Source of the DNA: Typhlomys cinereus
Taxonomy: Eukaryota > Chordata > Mammalia > Rodentia > Platacanthomyidae
Assembly (NCBI GenBank): GCA_023101885.1
Contig: JALPQD010000214.1
Coordinates: 2,604,001 to 2,668,000, forward strand
Length of the DNA stretch: 64,000 bases
Reading direction: 5' to 3'
The first letter of the stretch is position 1. Every line of letters starts with the position of its first letter. Both the position numbers and the translations under genes were made by a program. Shown piece after piece: positions 1 to 12,611 of this stretch. The notes beneath the pieces are model-generated. The model did not search any database. It was given only the letters and a program-made list of their open reading frames with translations, and had not been told where the DNA came from.

Positions 1-1221
1 TAATATCTATGACAAATGTTCCAGAGCCTTTCCCCTTAGTTTTCTATTTTATTAATATAAATTTTCCTTTCAGACTGAGCCTTATGGCATAAGTTAAAGA
101 CAAAATGTCTTTCTTGTACTTGTTCTCCTGTTAATACTGTCCCCAAGTGCATCTTTCCGCGTGACCTGTACTTCTCAGGCCGTGCCCACTGAGCTGAAGG
201 ATAATAGTGAGGGCTATCTGCTACAAGAAACAGATTGCACATTGCCATAAAATCATGAATTAGGCATAATTTTGAAAAATACTTTGTCCAATCCTAATTT
301 TTGAGTATGAAGAGGCAGTGAAGATGGTCAAGAGGATGAGCCAAGTATATGACCTCAGCCAAGTTGCATCATCGTGGTACCTTGTTTCCATACAATAAGG
401 CCAGAGGTTAGCCCACTGACTTCTCTTACACACACACACACATGCACACCCATCACAACATATATACCATGTATATAGGAAATGCATATTGCCACAAACA
501 GTGCAAATGTAATATTTTCACAAAATATTATTTTAGAACTGCTCAGATTTAAAAGCCGTTTCTCTTTTTTATGTTGAGATTTTAAAAAATAGAATATGAT
601 ATTTGAAAATTTTAAAAATTTGACTAGAAAACCTTTCTCCTGGTAATCACTAAGTGGAAAACATTGTCTCCCAATAATTCAGATCATCCCTCAATGCTAA
701 CAGACTCTCTTAATTTTCTGTTAATTGAGCTTTATTACAATTATCTGAGGTCTACTAATAACTTCATAAAAATATGACTACAAAAGTTGATGTTTTAATG
801 TCAAAAGCAAATGTATAACAGTGGGAAAAATAGAAAAAAGTATACAATTATGCATTCGCCTATGTCTATTGTAATAAAAGTGAGACTTTTCTCATTATGA
901 CTGAGTAAGCTTGGAGCTAAGTTATGAAGTTTCCAGACCTAATCAAAGAAACAAAAGATAAAGCACAAGATGCAACAGGATCAAGTTCCTAGAAGACAGA
1001 ATAATCTGTAATGTTTGTGCCCTTCATGTCTCCTATTATTACATTGCCCAGAGCACTCCTTGGGTGGTTGGCTGGCAGGCTTTATTGCTTTCACAAGGTT
1101 AAAAAGGCTGAATTGCTGTTCTTCTTGGAAATTGCATAGCCCATAGGGAATAATTAAGACTAATAAGAAGCTGGAAGCAGAACCATTAATTGAGTTAATG
1201 TTTCATTTTTTTCCCTTCTAG
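1..1221 (+). other. Intron upstream of window exon 1
   Basis: AT-rich intronic sequence with a short CA run at 428-442 and a strong pyrimidine tract leading into the first exon. I see no VWA-domain exon, no clear repeat family and no other gene. The stretch near 73 resembles an acceptor (tttcctttcag) but has no matching donor or collagen/VWA-like frame behind it. Confidence 0.6.
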
Positions 1222-1242
1222 GATATCTTATTTGAAAAGAAG
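1222..1242 (+). CDS. COL28A1: Collagen gene window exon 1: 21-bp microexon before the helix
   Basis: A strong pyrimidine-rich acceptor (ttcccttctag) is followed by 21 nt encoding DILFEKK and a consensus donor (gtaagt). It is phase 0 on both sides and joins in frame to the cysteine-rich start of the next exon. It would form the short linker between the N-terminal VWA domain (upstream, not in the window) and the collagenous domain. It is too short to be recognised on its own; support comes from splice-site quality, frame and position. Confidence 0.75.
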
Positions 1243-1750
1243 GTAAGTACTGCACACTTTGATGACTGTGAATTACTCTAAAAAGCTTGCATTATCAAAT
1301 CAACATGATAATCACATCAGACGTGATTAAATAAAAACGCCTAATTCTTTATAAAGTGAGCCACTCTATTTTGTGCCATTTTTAATGCTACTGTATTTAA
1401 ACTGCAGGTTGGAAAACAGAAATAGTAGACAATATTGAATGTGATTGAGAGATTATTTCAGGAATCAGTGATATCCAGATGACATAGTTTGTGTTTACTT
1501 TGGCATGGTTTCTCTTGTTCTAATCACGTATCTGGCATCAACTACTTGTGGAAATCCTTGACTTCAAGAGGTGTTGTAGGGCCAGTGTAATGCTCGAGAT
1601 AGCCTCCTGCTTCCTGCTGTTGACTTGAAGCTCATTCTCCTTTCTTTGGGGAGCCAGAGGAGGACAACCAAGATATACAGCTGACCAGAAAGAACACAGT
1701 GCCACAGATAGCGGGAGTTTGCTTAGGACTCCTGAACTAGATACACATTT

Positions 1751-1950
1751 CTTTTTTTTTTTTTCTGTCTATAAGTAATCTTTTTAAAAAAATTTTTTTA
1801 TTTCCCATGATGCAAACTTAACTGGTATACTGGTTCCCTCCCTTCCTCCACTGCCCCCCACCCCCATGCTCCCCCACTTCGCTCCCCCTCCCTCCCCATC
1901 CCCCAGTGCCCCCCCCCACATCCCCGGAGCATCCTTTATGTAGATGCACA
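1751..1950 (-). repeat. LINE-1 3' end, antisense (T-run plus C-rich tract)
   Basis: A T-rich start is followed by a C-rich tract (1838-1925). On the minus strand this reads as the G-rich polypurine stretch and A tail typical of rodent L1 3' ends. The same layout is seen at 50960-51190 and, in the opposite orientation, at 30800-31065. No L1 coding sequence is attached. Confidence 0.5.
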
Positions 1951-2312
1951 TGTCTTAGAGTAAAGGGCTTGGAGCATCTACTGTATTGCTTTGAATTATT
2001 ATGGTCAGATACATTATTTATTTTGTGCACTCTGCCAATTAAATTATGATTCAAATGCCTTCTTAACAATTGTAACTTTACACTTATAAAAAGAGTTACT
2101 TTAGACTTACTTATATATATATTCAAACCTTGTATTACTCTTGTGAATATATGTAAAGCTGAAAGTAAGCAAAATAAATTTATTATTTCTAAAACCAAAA
2201 CCCAAGTTGTATGAGTTGGTGATGAACTGGTCTTTCTAGCATCAAAAGCACTGGCAACGTAGCTTTTGTCCAATATAGTCTGGAACCTTCTTTCATTTAT
2301 GCTGTGAATTTT

Positions 2313-2324
2313 ATTTTTATTTTT

Positions 2325-2368
<44 letters not shown>

Positions 2369-2592
2369 ATTGGATGGCACTCTGTGTCCCTGTGGAGTAC
2401 CAAGGGTGACTTTGGAAATCATCCTGCATTGCTTCTGCCCCCTTTTTGCTTTTCTCTGGGATTTTCCAAGCTCTGCCCACCATGCTCAAAAGTGCAGGCT
2501 GTCACTGTTTTTACCTGGTGTCTTTTACATGAGACCTGGGATCAGAACTCAGGACCTTCTGCTTGTGAGACAGAGTCTTAACCTCTGAGCCC
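2313..2592 (-). repeat. B2-superfamily SINE, older subfamily, with (GT)20
   Basis: On the minus strand it has a tRNA-like head (ending at 2592 as gctcagaggttaag), a body shared with copies at 38752, 42870, 46063, 52715, 58278 and 60425, then a CA tail that appears here as GT 2327-2366. It is flanked by a 14-bp target-site duplication with one mismatch (2299-2312 and 2593-2606). The open frames across it are repeat translations. Confidence 0.85.
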
Positions 2593-3135
2593 ATGCTGTA
2601 AATTTTGAAGGCACATTTAAAAAAACTCAACTACTTGTTATGTATGAGCCTGTTTGGCATATCATAAGACTTATTCTGATTCCAAAGATGTTAAAATGAG
2701 GATAAATGAGCATCTTGGATAAAATGTGATTTGAATCACTTTTTCTTTTACAGAGTAATGAGAAATTCACACACAAATTGTTGAGCTTTGATATGTTATA
2801 TAGGAAAGAATAAGTAAAACTGCTGACAACAGTTATTTTCCAATTTTAACTAATTTTTCTCTCTTTCTCTCATGTGTATATAATATGCATATAATATGTA
2901 TCATAGAGCATTCATTTCATTTAACCATGGCAAGCTAAATACTACTTCAGGAACTGGTGCTTACTAGGCTTGAGTTTAACTGGAATAATGAAATATACAA
3001 AGCAAAATGAGAATAAACTTGCAGGGCAACTTTCTTCTACAGAGTGCTTCAGTTAGTTGCATGATGTACATGTTTGGCATTCTAGTATGTACTGAATTTC
3101 ACTGTGTATTGACATTGCATTCTTTGTTGATTCAG

Positions 3136-3192
3136 TGTGAACGCAAGATCTGTGCGTGTGAGAAAGGCGATCCAGGTGACCCGGGGCCTCCT
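3136..3192 (+). CDS. COL28A1: Collagen gene window exon 2: cysteine patch and helix start
   Basis: This 57-bp exon encodes [19 protein letters not shown]. Acceptor ttgattcag, donor gtgagt. The first ten residues are non-collagenous with three cysteines (C-x4-C-x-C); the Gly-X-Y helix starts at the GDP triplet, taken here as helix residue 1. Cysteines just outside a triple helix commonly make interchain disulfides that register or stabilise the trimer; that role is inferred. An open frame continues upstream through the acceptor by chance. Confidence 0.93.
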
Positions 3193-3332
3193 GTGAGTAG
3201 ATGCCTGCGTTGAGCTGGTAGCTGGTGATGGCAACGATGAGAGTGTTTTTAGAAATGGCTTCACAGTGTCATTCTTTGCTTGACAATCAGGGCCAGAATT
3301 TCTATAATGCTTTTTTAAAAAATTGCATTATT

Positions 3333-3495
3333 ACTATGGGGGCGGAGCATGTGTAAGCTCTGACACACGTGTGGAGGTCAGAGCTGGACTTGATTTCGAG
3401 GAGGTAGTTCTCGTCTACCTTCAGGTGAGTTCAGGGGCAGGAACTCGGGTCATTGGGCTTGCGTGGCATTTTTATTGCCTGAGCTATCCCATTGA
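3333..3495 (-). repeat. Diverged B2/B3-like SINE remnant
   Basis: The phrases 'tgtggaggtcagag', 'aactcgggtcattgggctt' and 'gagctatccc' follow the order of an antisense B2-superfamily SINE. Heavily diverged. Confidence 0.5.
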
Positions 3496-4404
3496 CTGGA
3501 TCCAAATGTTCTTAATACAGAATAAGGCAATACAAGCCATCGGTGTTTAGGCAATGCTCTTTCCCATTAGAAACAAATGCCACGAGTCCTTTCTGGAAGC
3601 AGCTGCCTGTAAAGGAACTTAACGACTCAGCAGCAGCAATGTTGTGTGGCCTTATGGACGGGAAGTAGGTTAGGGACGCTTTGGGAAATTAGATAAATTC
3701 TGTGAAATGGAAGCAGTCCCTTGGCAGCCAATGAAAAAGGTGTATCAAGGTGCTGATTCCTCTCTGACTGATGGCATCAGAAGGTACCCAGGCTGCTTAT
3801 TTGGGTTTTCACCTTTTTATGTGATTGCAGACGTTTCCCTTAGTGTACCAAAGCCTGGGGCATATGTTTAAGGATGTGGTATGGCAGAAATGTTGGAACT
3901 GGGGTTGTACTTGAGATAGGAACAGTTATGCATATCACAATTATATTAGAAAATGACGTATTTTACCATAACACTTGTGTCCAGAGTTCACGCTTTTTCA
4001 AATAACTCTACCAATCAACATGTTAGATAGTGGAACCCCTTTTTCTGTCCCAGCAAACACAAATTAGATTTATTGCATGATAATGTGGCAGTCAGTAAGA
4101 TGATTTTTAGCTAAGGTTTTATCTTCCTTTCCTATAAGGTTTTCCTATTTATCAAGCAAATGGATTGGTATGAAGGTGGATATTTCATTATGTCTTAACA
4201 CGAACAGAGAACTTTCGAAAAAAACCTATTCAAGATAGTACAGGTTTATTCTCATAAGGATGTAAAAGAGTTGAACCTCTGTTTGACTGGTGAAGGCATT
4301 ACAACCATCTCTTGTTTTGGGATCTAGAAAGTCAGAAAATATTCCAAAGCTTATACAGCTGCTAGAATATGTGACCAAAGTATTTTTTCTCCCTTTGCCT
4401 TTAG

Positions 4405-4458
4405 GGTACACATGGAAACCCAGGAATCAAGGGTGAGCGTGGACCAAAAGGAAACCCG
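4405..4458 (+). CDS. COL28A1: Collagen gene window exon 3: six perfect triplets
   Basis: This 54-bp exon (the classic collagen exon size) encodes GTHGNPGIKGERGPKGNP, six uninterrupted Gly-X-Y triplets, helix residues 10-27. Acceptor tttgcctttag, donor gtaaat. It contains GIKGER, a GxxGER motif of the kind that can bind collagen-receptor integrins in other collagens. Confidence 0.95.
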
Positions 4459-5229
4459 GTAAATGAATAAGCAGCTTTCTTGAGCTAATGTATCTCTTAG
4501 ATTTATTTACAGACTAAAGATGAAGAAAGCAATAGAGTGCTTCAGAATAGGGCAAGAATCTGATGACTTTTGTGAAGGTTATAGGATGTGCACATCCTCC
4601 ATAACTATCTTGTTTGCATTAACTTGAACTTAAATCTGAGTAACAAATATTTTAGTCACTGCATTTATGAAGCCTAGAGGCTTTGAGGAGATAGAAACCA
4701 TGATTTAAATAATAGTGGCCCTAATTAATTAGGAAATTTCGTGAACCACTAATAAATATGCTACTTCAGACTGACATTGGCACTTGTTCTATTTATTAGT
4801 CTATTTAATGAATAACCAACTTACAATAAAAATGAGAAAGCAATAAGTGGTTTCTAAGTCCTAGGACATCCTCAGGCATTTCCTCAATTCTCTTCTTTGT
4901 GTAGCTATTAAAAAAAGATCAGATAAAAAAATCACTCATTCAGACTACTATTGGAATGGTTCCAAGTTCACTAGTTCCAAGTTCAAGAAAGACAATGAAA
5001 TCACAAGGTGAAAGATTGAAAGACACAACTGTGAAGATGTAGAATAAAATTCTGAGTAATGAAAAATAATTAGAATGAGGAAGACAAGAGTTTTGAATCA
5101 AATACAAAGATATGGGTAATTTCTGTAGTACATCGAATTAATTTTTTTCTTTTTTTCTTTTCTGTTTAGTTAGTATGAGTTTAAAAAATATGTTAATCTA
5201 GTCTGTCTTAGTCGATATCAATAAAATTA

Positions 5230-5595
5230 ATCTCAGATGATTGTTATCAAGTCCCCCAGAACAGTTGGAAAGTCAGACAAAGAAGAAGTAATTCACAGGA
5301 GATGAGACAGATGAGATCAGCAGGCTAGGCAGATGGGGAGAGGGGAACATCACGGTCTTAATGAGATCTCTCCCACCATCCAGTTCCTGAAACTTTATTT
5401 TATACAGGAATCAGGTTGTAGGCTTAGGTGAAAGGCTTTGTTATTAGTGGAAAGGAGAGACAGGTAAATGAGGGTCCTCCTAGCTTCCAGTGCATGCTCA
5501 GACAACTAGACTGTGACGTCAGAAGAAGTCCTCAGAACTGCAGAATACTTCCTAACCACCACTTTCCTCCAGATGGCACACTACAAGTTAGTTAG
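5230..5595 (-). repeat. Possible old LTR remnant, antisense
   Basis: On the minus strand there is an AATAAA-like signal (complement of actttattttatac near 5392) within a 300-bp block of non-AT-rich sequence unlike the surrounding intron. The boundaries and family are not recognised. Confidence 0.3.
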
Positions 5596-5597
5596 TT

Positions 5598-5692
5598 CGT
5601 TTTTTGAGACAGTCTTCTTACTCAACCTAGGCTGGCCCTGAACTCATAGCACATGAGTTGTAAGGTAACAGGCATCAATCAGCTCATTGTGC
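5598..5692 (-). repeat. B1-like SINE fragment
   Basis: The antisense B1 phrases 'ttttttgagacagtcttctt' and 'ctaggctggccctgaactca' are present; the rest has decayed. Confidence 0.65.
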
Positions 5693-6753
5693 CAATGCCT
5701 GTAGTACATAGAAAAGCATACCTTGAACAATTTATGAGTAAATATCAACCTTCTAATAATTAAGTGGGCAAAGGATACAAACTGCTTTTCAAAACAGAAA
5801 AAAGTAGCAAAGAAAGAAGTAGAAAAATATTTATCTTAGATAAATGAAGAAAATTTAACCAGACAATAAGGTATCTGTTAGTGACAATTCTTTACTTTTG
5901 GATAGTTTGTAATCCAGAGAATTTTCTTTAGAATCAGTTTTGTCGTTCATATAGTTTGGTTTCTTTTCTTAAAGCAATAAGAGCAACGATTTTAAAAGAC
6001 TAATGGTTAGTGATAGTGGTGTGGTGAAAAGTTTGCTCTTTGCTGCAAGGATCACTTAACACAAACAAGCATCTATGAAGCAATTAGGCAGTACATAAAA
6101 GATATTCAAACTTTAATTCTGAAAATATTTGCATGATGATGCAGGCAATATCAAATGCATGAAAATATTTTGGCAAAGGCTGCATGCCCAGGAAAGGGAA
6201 TGCCTAGGGCTCTTGGGTCACTTTGCATGTTCACTTATGTAATGATGCAGGTCCCAGTTGATGCCACCACTGTCTTCTTTCACTTTATTAAATACCTGCT
6301 GTAAGTCGACGTTCATACTTCATTAGTTTGGTTTATAATATTGTGCCCCATAATTTATTTTGCTAAGTCTTGTTGAAATCGAGCAATCACTCATTAGGGA
6401 CATTTTAGAAAACATTTTCTAAAACCTCTTGGAGAAAAGCCAGGGTGTCCAGCTCCAGAAAAATACAATGCTATGTTTGAGATGAACTACCATATTGTAA
6501 ACTGGAATGTGGCCGAAGTTGTGAAAATGTGCCTGAATTCTGCACCCCGAACATCTGGCCTCACTCTAAAAGGCCAAACTTGATCAAGTTGCTGCTTTAT
6601 TCTTAAGATTGCATGGTGAAAATGCCAATGGTAAAAACTTAAGATTCTTCTCTAATTGGGTTAGCCTATTAATCTGGGAATAACACATTTTATTGAGTAG
6701 TCAATCACTCCACAGGGCTGTGGAATTTTGACTGAGTTTGTTGTTTGTTGCAG

Positions 6754-6795
6754 GGTGATGCTCAGAAAGGAGAAACTGGAGAAAGAGGACCTGGG
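6754..6795 (+). CDS. COL28A1: Collagen gene window exon 4: contains first G4G imperfection
   Basis: This 42-bp exon encodes GDAQKGETGERGPG, helix residues 28-41. Acceptor ttgttgcag, donor gtatgt. The opening five residues GDAQK before the next Gly break the triplet register (four residues between glycines). The final GPG triplet has Gly in the Y position, so the register continues into the next exon. It contains GETGER. Confidence 0.93.
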
Positions 6796-8146
6796 GTATG
6801 TGCACAGCTGCAGTTCCTTCCTGAGAAAGTCTCCTGGGATGGATGCTAAGAGTCCGTGACCACTTTGATACCTGCAGTGAGAGTGCAGAAATAATTTCTA
6901 CCTCTGTGTGCTCTTGAGGGCTCAAGCAGACATAGGGAAAAAATATTGGGAGGGGGGGAAGAATTCTTCCTTTTATGAATTTTATTTTTGAAAATTTCTA
7001 CACAGGGAAAAATGTAGTCAGATTCATGTGCGACTGCACTATCAGCTCGTTTCTGTCACTTGTTTTTACCAGTTTGCCTTCAATATGTCTTAGGATTCTA
7101 TTTTCATACATGAAAAGCACAGTTGCATGAAAAATATGTGAAATACCATTTGGAAAAGACTTGCTGTTGCTTGGTGTTGGCAATTTCACAGTCTGTTTAA
7201 TATCCAGGATTGCATTCCATAAAGGGGTCATGTGCCATGACTCAGTGGAAAGGGCCATGCAGGATTCCCACCAGTGACTCGGAAGACAGCAGAGGTGCTG
7301 GCCCCTCACTTAGTATGAGATAAAAGACAACAACTCTAAGGTCACTGTCTCATTAGACTTGATAGAGGAGCTATTCATTTCCTTGATGTTATGTGTTCCA
7401 GACTGAATTTGAAAGGACCATGATGGATACAGATGCTTAGAAATATTCTAAAGGCCATTATCTCAGCTCATTTCAAAGCCAATTTCTCTAACAGTCTCTG
7501 GGAAACATTCTCAGCTGCAAGAGTTTATAGTTTAAAAGTCAATATAACAATTTTGAAAGGACCATTATAGGTTGTCTTGTCTACAATGACTTTCAGTGTA
7601 GATTTTCTCCTTCAGTTTGGGGCCAAAGGGTAAGAAATTGGATTTGAAAAAAAATACCTGGAACTAAGCATAAAATGTCATGGGGGAAGCACATCCATTA
7701 CTAAACTCAAGAAGATGTGAATAGCTGGGTTATATGATCTTGTTTTTCTAGACTCTGTAGATGGGCATTTATTTTGATTTATATGTGAAAACCAATTAAT
7801 CCTCTCATTTTGTTTTGTAGTATCTTACTTCACTTGTCTCTTTTGAAAACTTATTTATATAAATTTAAGACTTTACAGATATATTCATATTGTTTTCACT
7901 ATTTATTAATCAATGCCGATCCTCATTTTTCCCTGTTAAAAGCTTTCTCCTTTCCCACCCATCTCTCTTCTGTCCTCATGTCCTTCTGTATGTTTATGGT
8001 TCACTTATTCCTATCTGGGTTCCTGCTAATGACGTATGTCTGAGCATGCAATGCACAGGGCAATGTACTGGTGGGCATATCCCTAGGCAGAGTCGATCCC
8101 TTTGCTCCCAGCATTACTTACTTTACTTTTAATTTTTTTTAAATAG

Positions 8147-8173
8147 GGAATTCCTGGGTACAAAGGTGACAAG
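8147..8173 (+). CDS. COL28A1: Collagen gene window exon 5: 27-bp microexon
   Basis: This 27-bp exon encodes three perfect triplets, GIPGYKGDK, helix residues 42-50. A T-rich acceptor ending in aaatag and a perfect donor (gtaagt) flank it, and phase and Gly-first start match all neighbours. The exon length is half of the 54-bp ancestral collagen exon. It ends in KGDK, as exons 6 and 12 also do. Confidence 0.9.
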
Positions 8174-10653
8174 GTAAGTTGATAATAACAAAAAATTTTA
8201 AAATTATATACTTAATGAAAAAATTATTTTTGCAAGTCTCCAATCCCTCATTTTTAAGTATGTTAACTGACTAATAATGAAACTTAAGATGTGGCTGTGT
8301 GCTATAAGAATGTAGGTTCCCCTCTCCCCTCGCCTTATATTCCAGCCCCTTTCAGTTCTGCAATCATGGAATCTTTGAGGAGAGAATTCCAATATGACAA
8401 TAAAACAGCATAAACTTTCAGCTGAAAATTTTCTCTGTGCAAATGGGTTGTTGTTTTGTTGTGTAACAAGCATGAAAACCTAATTCTCTGACCCTCTCCC
8501 CAGGGAGAGAGAATTTACTAAGAAGTAAAGAACAGTAGACCTCAGTGAGTCATGCCTTGTGTGCTGTGGGGGTGGGGCAGGTTAAGCTTGACAGAAGCAA
8601 GCAAAAGGTATAAGCTGGTAGAAGATTTCATGTTCATCTGCAAAATGCAAGTCTGGAAATTGAAGTGCTTCCAAAGAAATGAGAGTGCTCAGCGGTTCAC
8701 TGGTGTATCTAACTCAGTGATTTCTATGAGCACACTGTGTTGGGTCTGAAGTCAGACATAGAATAGAATCCTTCTGTGAGTGGCATGGCTCTCAAACCTG
8801 GACAAACAGTCTGCACTTTTAGAAGGTTCTGCTCTTAGGTCTCCTTTGACCTCCTCAATTCTCATGGAGCCAGGAGCCTGGGCTATCTTCCTGTGTTTGG
8901 CAAATACCTCAGTTTTCTCTGCAAGAAGGCCAAATCCTGCTTAGAGAGCATCCACAAACTTCCTTTCTGTATCCATTTTCTGCCTAAGATCCAAGAGGGA
9001 GCCAAATGGCAGCTCTTGTCAGCTGGATTCTTGTCAGCATCCTTAGAACCAATTATTTCTCTGTTCAAAAGCAGGTGTCAATCATGTGGGAGCACTGATG
9101 CACTGTATGGACAGAAGGCTCACAGCTCTTCCCCCCTCACTCCCACCCCCATGGGAAGAGTTGGCAATAGGAAGTGAAGGCAGGCTGTGGGCATGGGGTT
9201 GTGGTGGCCATCTGAGAATTTCTTTATTCTTTTTGGAAGGTTTATTTGTCATGGAGGAATTTAGAAAATTATTAATTTATTAGTCTGATTTATAATTTTA
9301 TCTAGATCCATGATATGTAGACCTCTGCTTGCACTCTTTGTGCCTAGGTCCTGTAAATGTGAGGAGTGAGCCTAACACATAGCCCAATAAACTGTATCCC
9401 AAGTACTGTTAGATCCAAGAGGGGAGAAGTATATCTCGTAACTATGAAGTTTAGCATCTATAAGAACACAAGCAATTCAAGATCTCAGAGTGGCTATTTC
9501 TTCTTTCACAGGGAACTGAACTAACACTTGTCTGATTTATGTGACAATTGGAGAATCAAATGGAAAAACAAAAGCAGCAATGTATTGCATACTGTTTGCT
9601 GATCTATGGATGTAAGGTGCCATTATAAGGAGGCAAGGAACAGATGTTAATGAAAATGATCTTCATGAAAATGAAAACTTTTCGTGATGATAAGATTATT
9701 CTTTATATAGTTGAGGAAAATGTTAGAGGCGCTCTTCTTATCTTGATTTTAAATATATATTTAGATCGAAACAGTGTGAATTTGTTTCTCCGTTCCCAAA
9801 GCCCTTGCTCTGTAGAACTATGCAACTGACCCTTCTACAAGGGTTAATGGACCCACTAAAAAAGAATTGCTTTTGTTGGGGCAAATAACTGAAGACAATT
9901 TTTTCATTGATGGAAATCTGTCCCTCAAACAAATGCTGTTCCTCAAGACCCTATTTCTAACAAATCTGTCTGGGAACAACTGGAATGTGAATTCCGGCCA
10001 AAAGGATTTTGAGCATGCTTATGGTACTTTTGTGTTTTATATTTTGGTGGTTGACTCATTTTGTTCCTTTCCAACATTAGTAAATTAATTGCTTTCTAAT
10101 TGAGACTTCTAGAGTGATTTTTCCACTTGCATTTGGAAATAAATGCTCAATTTGTTCTCACTGGAAATTCAGTTTTTCCTGGGTCAGTTTGACTCATAAA
10201 ATGAAGAGAGAACAGACTGCTTTTGAGCAGAGAATAGTTGGCTGTAGGGCTTGCATCGCCCTCTCCTCTGCTCCAGATGCTAACTAGAGCCCAGACAGTG
10301 CCCTAGGTGAAATGTAGGGTTTAAGAAAGTAACTTATGGCCCATGTTCAGCTATGAGATATTAAGAATGTGGATTTCAAAGTGTAACAGATTCCAAATTT
10401 GTAGTCATGGGTGAGCAATGTAATCACTCCAAGCCTCATATTCCCTACAAATGACTGGACTATATGTGTTAATGTATATGTATATATATATGTTTAGAGT
10501 TTATCATTCACATAAAGGCTGTAACATATACTTTGTGCCATAACTGGTGGTTTTAGTGACCACTTCTTCTATTAAAGTAGGGTGGCCTGCAAGCTGGTTG
10601 CTGGTTTGGTTGGGATTTGGAAATGAGATAAAACATGCACAAGAGCATCCCTC

Positions 10654-10690
<37 letters not shown>

Positions 10691-11239
10691 ATTGATAGTA
10701 TTTATGCTGTATTAAATACAATGCATCATACTGTAATTACTAAGTGTACTGGGATTTCAGCTGGCATTTCTTTTTCATAGTATGGTTTTCTCAATGAAGG
10801 AAGCAATTTTTGAATTATATCCTAGTGAAATTTCCTTATGCCTTTGTGCAGTAGCATATCAAGAACCATGCGCCAGAGTAGCACATAGATGGTAAAGTAC
10901 AGCAGAAGCCTAAATTAAAGAAGGGCCTGGACTAGTGGTCACGAGTAGCTGTATACAAGTAACTAAATAATTTAGCCTCATCCACTGAGTTTCCCTCTCC
11001 TAGCAGTAAGAATTATTTTGAGACTCAGAATAAAAATATGTATGAAAGCATTTTGAAATACTAAAGGATTTGTTCACAGCAGATGTTAATATTATAACTT
11101 AGGAACTTCAGCCAGTTTTTTTATAATTGGCTGTTTCTTTTTAGATTCAATTATTAAGGGTTTAAAAAATCTGATGGAATGGATTAATCCATTCAGAGGT
11201 CACAATTCTCTTTCCATTTAGGAGAACTGGTGAACCTTT
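8174..11239 (+). other. Intron sequence without recognised elements
   Basis: AT-rich intron after exon 5. It contains a 31-base T run at 10657-10687. I see no exon-like Gly-X-Y frame and no clear interspersed repeat here. Confidence 0.5.
10657..10687. repeat. Poly-T tract, 31 bases
   Basis: An uninterrupted run of T. It may be the A tail of an antisense retroposon whose body is not recognised. Confidence 0.9.
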
Positions 11240-11760
11240 TTAAAAATGAATATTTTATTTCAAAATTTTAATTGGCAAGAAATGATATGCTTAGCATGCA
11301 GAATATGATACTTCACAGTTTGTGTGCACTGTGAAATGGCTGAGTGAAGCTGATTAACTTATACCTTACCTCACATAATTATCACTTCTTACAGAGAGAG
11401 CTCTTGATGCTTACTTTTTAATAGTCCCCAAGGATAAAAACATTGTCATTAACTATAGTCACCATGTTGCAAAATAAATCTCTTGCACTTATTGCTCTTA
11501 TCTAAGAAAACTTTGCATCCTTTGACCAATGTCTGCCCAAACCCCCACCTGTTACCTTGATATCACCATTTTATTCTCTGCTTCTATTAGTTCAACCTTT
11601 TCAGATTCCACATAGAAGTGAATCGTGAAAACATTTGTATTAACATTAGATTCATCTATGCTATTCCAAATGACAGTATTTCTTATTACAGACTAAATAG
11701 TGAAAATTTTTGTTGCACTTATCCATATCTTTTTACACATTTCACACCTTCTTAATTTTT
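11240..11760 (+). repeat. Old LINE-1 3' UTR fragment
   Basis: The order of phrases (a tract like 'aactatagtcaccatgttgc', then C-rich 'cccaaacccccacc', then 'ttagttcaacctttt', then a region like L1 'ccaaatgacagtatttctt') follows the 3' UTR of mammalian-wide L1M elements in sense orientation. Diverged, no open frame. Confidence 0.6.
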
Positions 11761-12566
11761 TGAAACACAAATGTAAACTTTATAAAATTGGATTAATAAT
11801 ATCTCTCTGAAACAAGAAATAACAAGTAATGTCTGTAAAATACCATTATAAACTCCGAAGCATAATTTTCATGTTAGTTTACAATATTCTAGACAAGTTA
11901 GTACAGTAGAGTGTGATAGTGGAAATAACATGTTAAGTCCCCCCATTGTGTCTCACTGCGCTTTTAAGGCTCTTGCTAGTTCATCATGTTAGGCTTCCTA
12001 AACCAGGGCACAGTCTAACATCAGAACTCTTCTAGTATTGTAGACAAACACTACTGATTGATGCTGGTTGGTATTCAGGCTGGAGTATAGTGTCATGAAA
12101 AATGTAGGGATTCCTGCATTAAGGGAGAGCTAGGTTCAGACCCTGATTCTCCTCTACTCACTAGCTATGTGAATGAAGGAAATACTTTGGGTGAGTTTAC
12201 AACTTCTCCAGCATAAAGTAAAAATTGTAAAACTAATTTCATTGGCTCTTAATGTGGATTCAATTAGACACCATATGCAGAAAGAACATCTGACATTTGG
12301 TAGATGCTCAATTATTTTCTTTCTAATTTCATTTCTATCTGAGGAATGTCGAACTTCATTAGACACCTCTGATTTGAGCCTGTCAAATTACAATATCTCA
12401 CAGACAAGAGTTTTCAGACTTCAATGCCCACCCCATTCCACAGTATTGAAATGATGTAAAAACTGGGTAGAATGCTATGTTGTAAGACTATACAAGATTC
12501 CTTTAAAAAACAAATATTCAAAAACTGTCAATATCTTATTTATGTGTTCATTCATTTATGTTTTAG

Positions 12567-12611
12567 GGTGAACGCGGAGAATGTGGTAAACCAGGAATGA
12601 AAGGTGACAAA
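12567..12611 (+). CDS. COL28A1: Collagen gene window exon 6: cysteine inside the helix
   Basis: This 45-bp exon encodes GERGECGKPGMKGDK, five perfect triplets, helix residues 51-65. Acceptor tatgttttag, donor gtaagg. The cysteine in the Y position of GEC is at helix residue 56. Single cysteines within the triple helix are used by collagen VI for inter-molecule disulfides during dimer and tetramer assembly; a similar role here is an inference. It ends in KGDK like exon 5. Confidence 0.94.

Noticed and set aside
60..100. Acceptor-like tttcctttcag near 73
   Set aside because: The following frame has no donor and shows neither VWA nor collagen features.
2304..2588. Open frames full of Cys-Val repeats, also at 21397, 25994, 42873, 58278, 59781, 60426 and 63629
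   Set aside because: They are translations of GT/CA tails running into the SINE body. The same peptide recurs wherever the SINE does, with no splice or start context.
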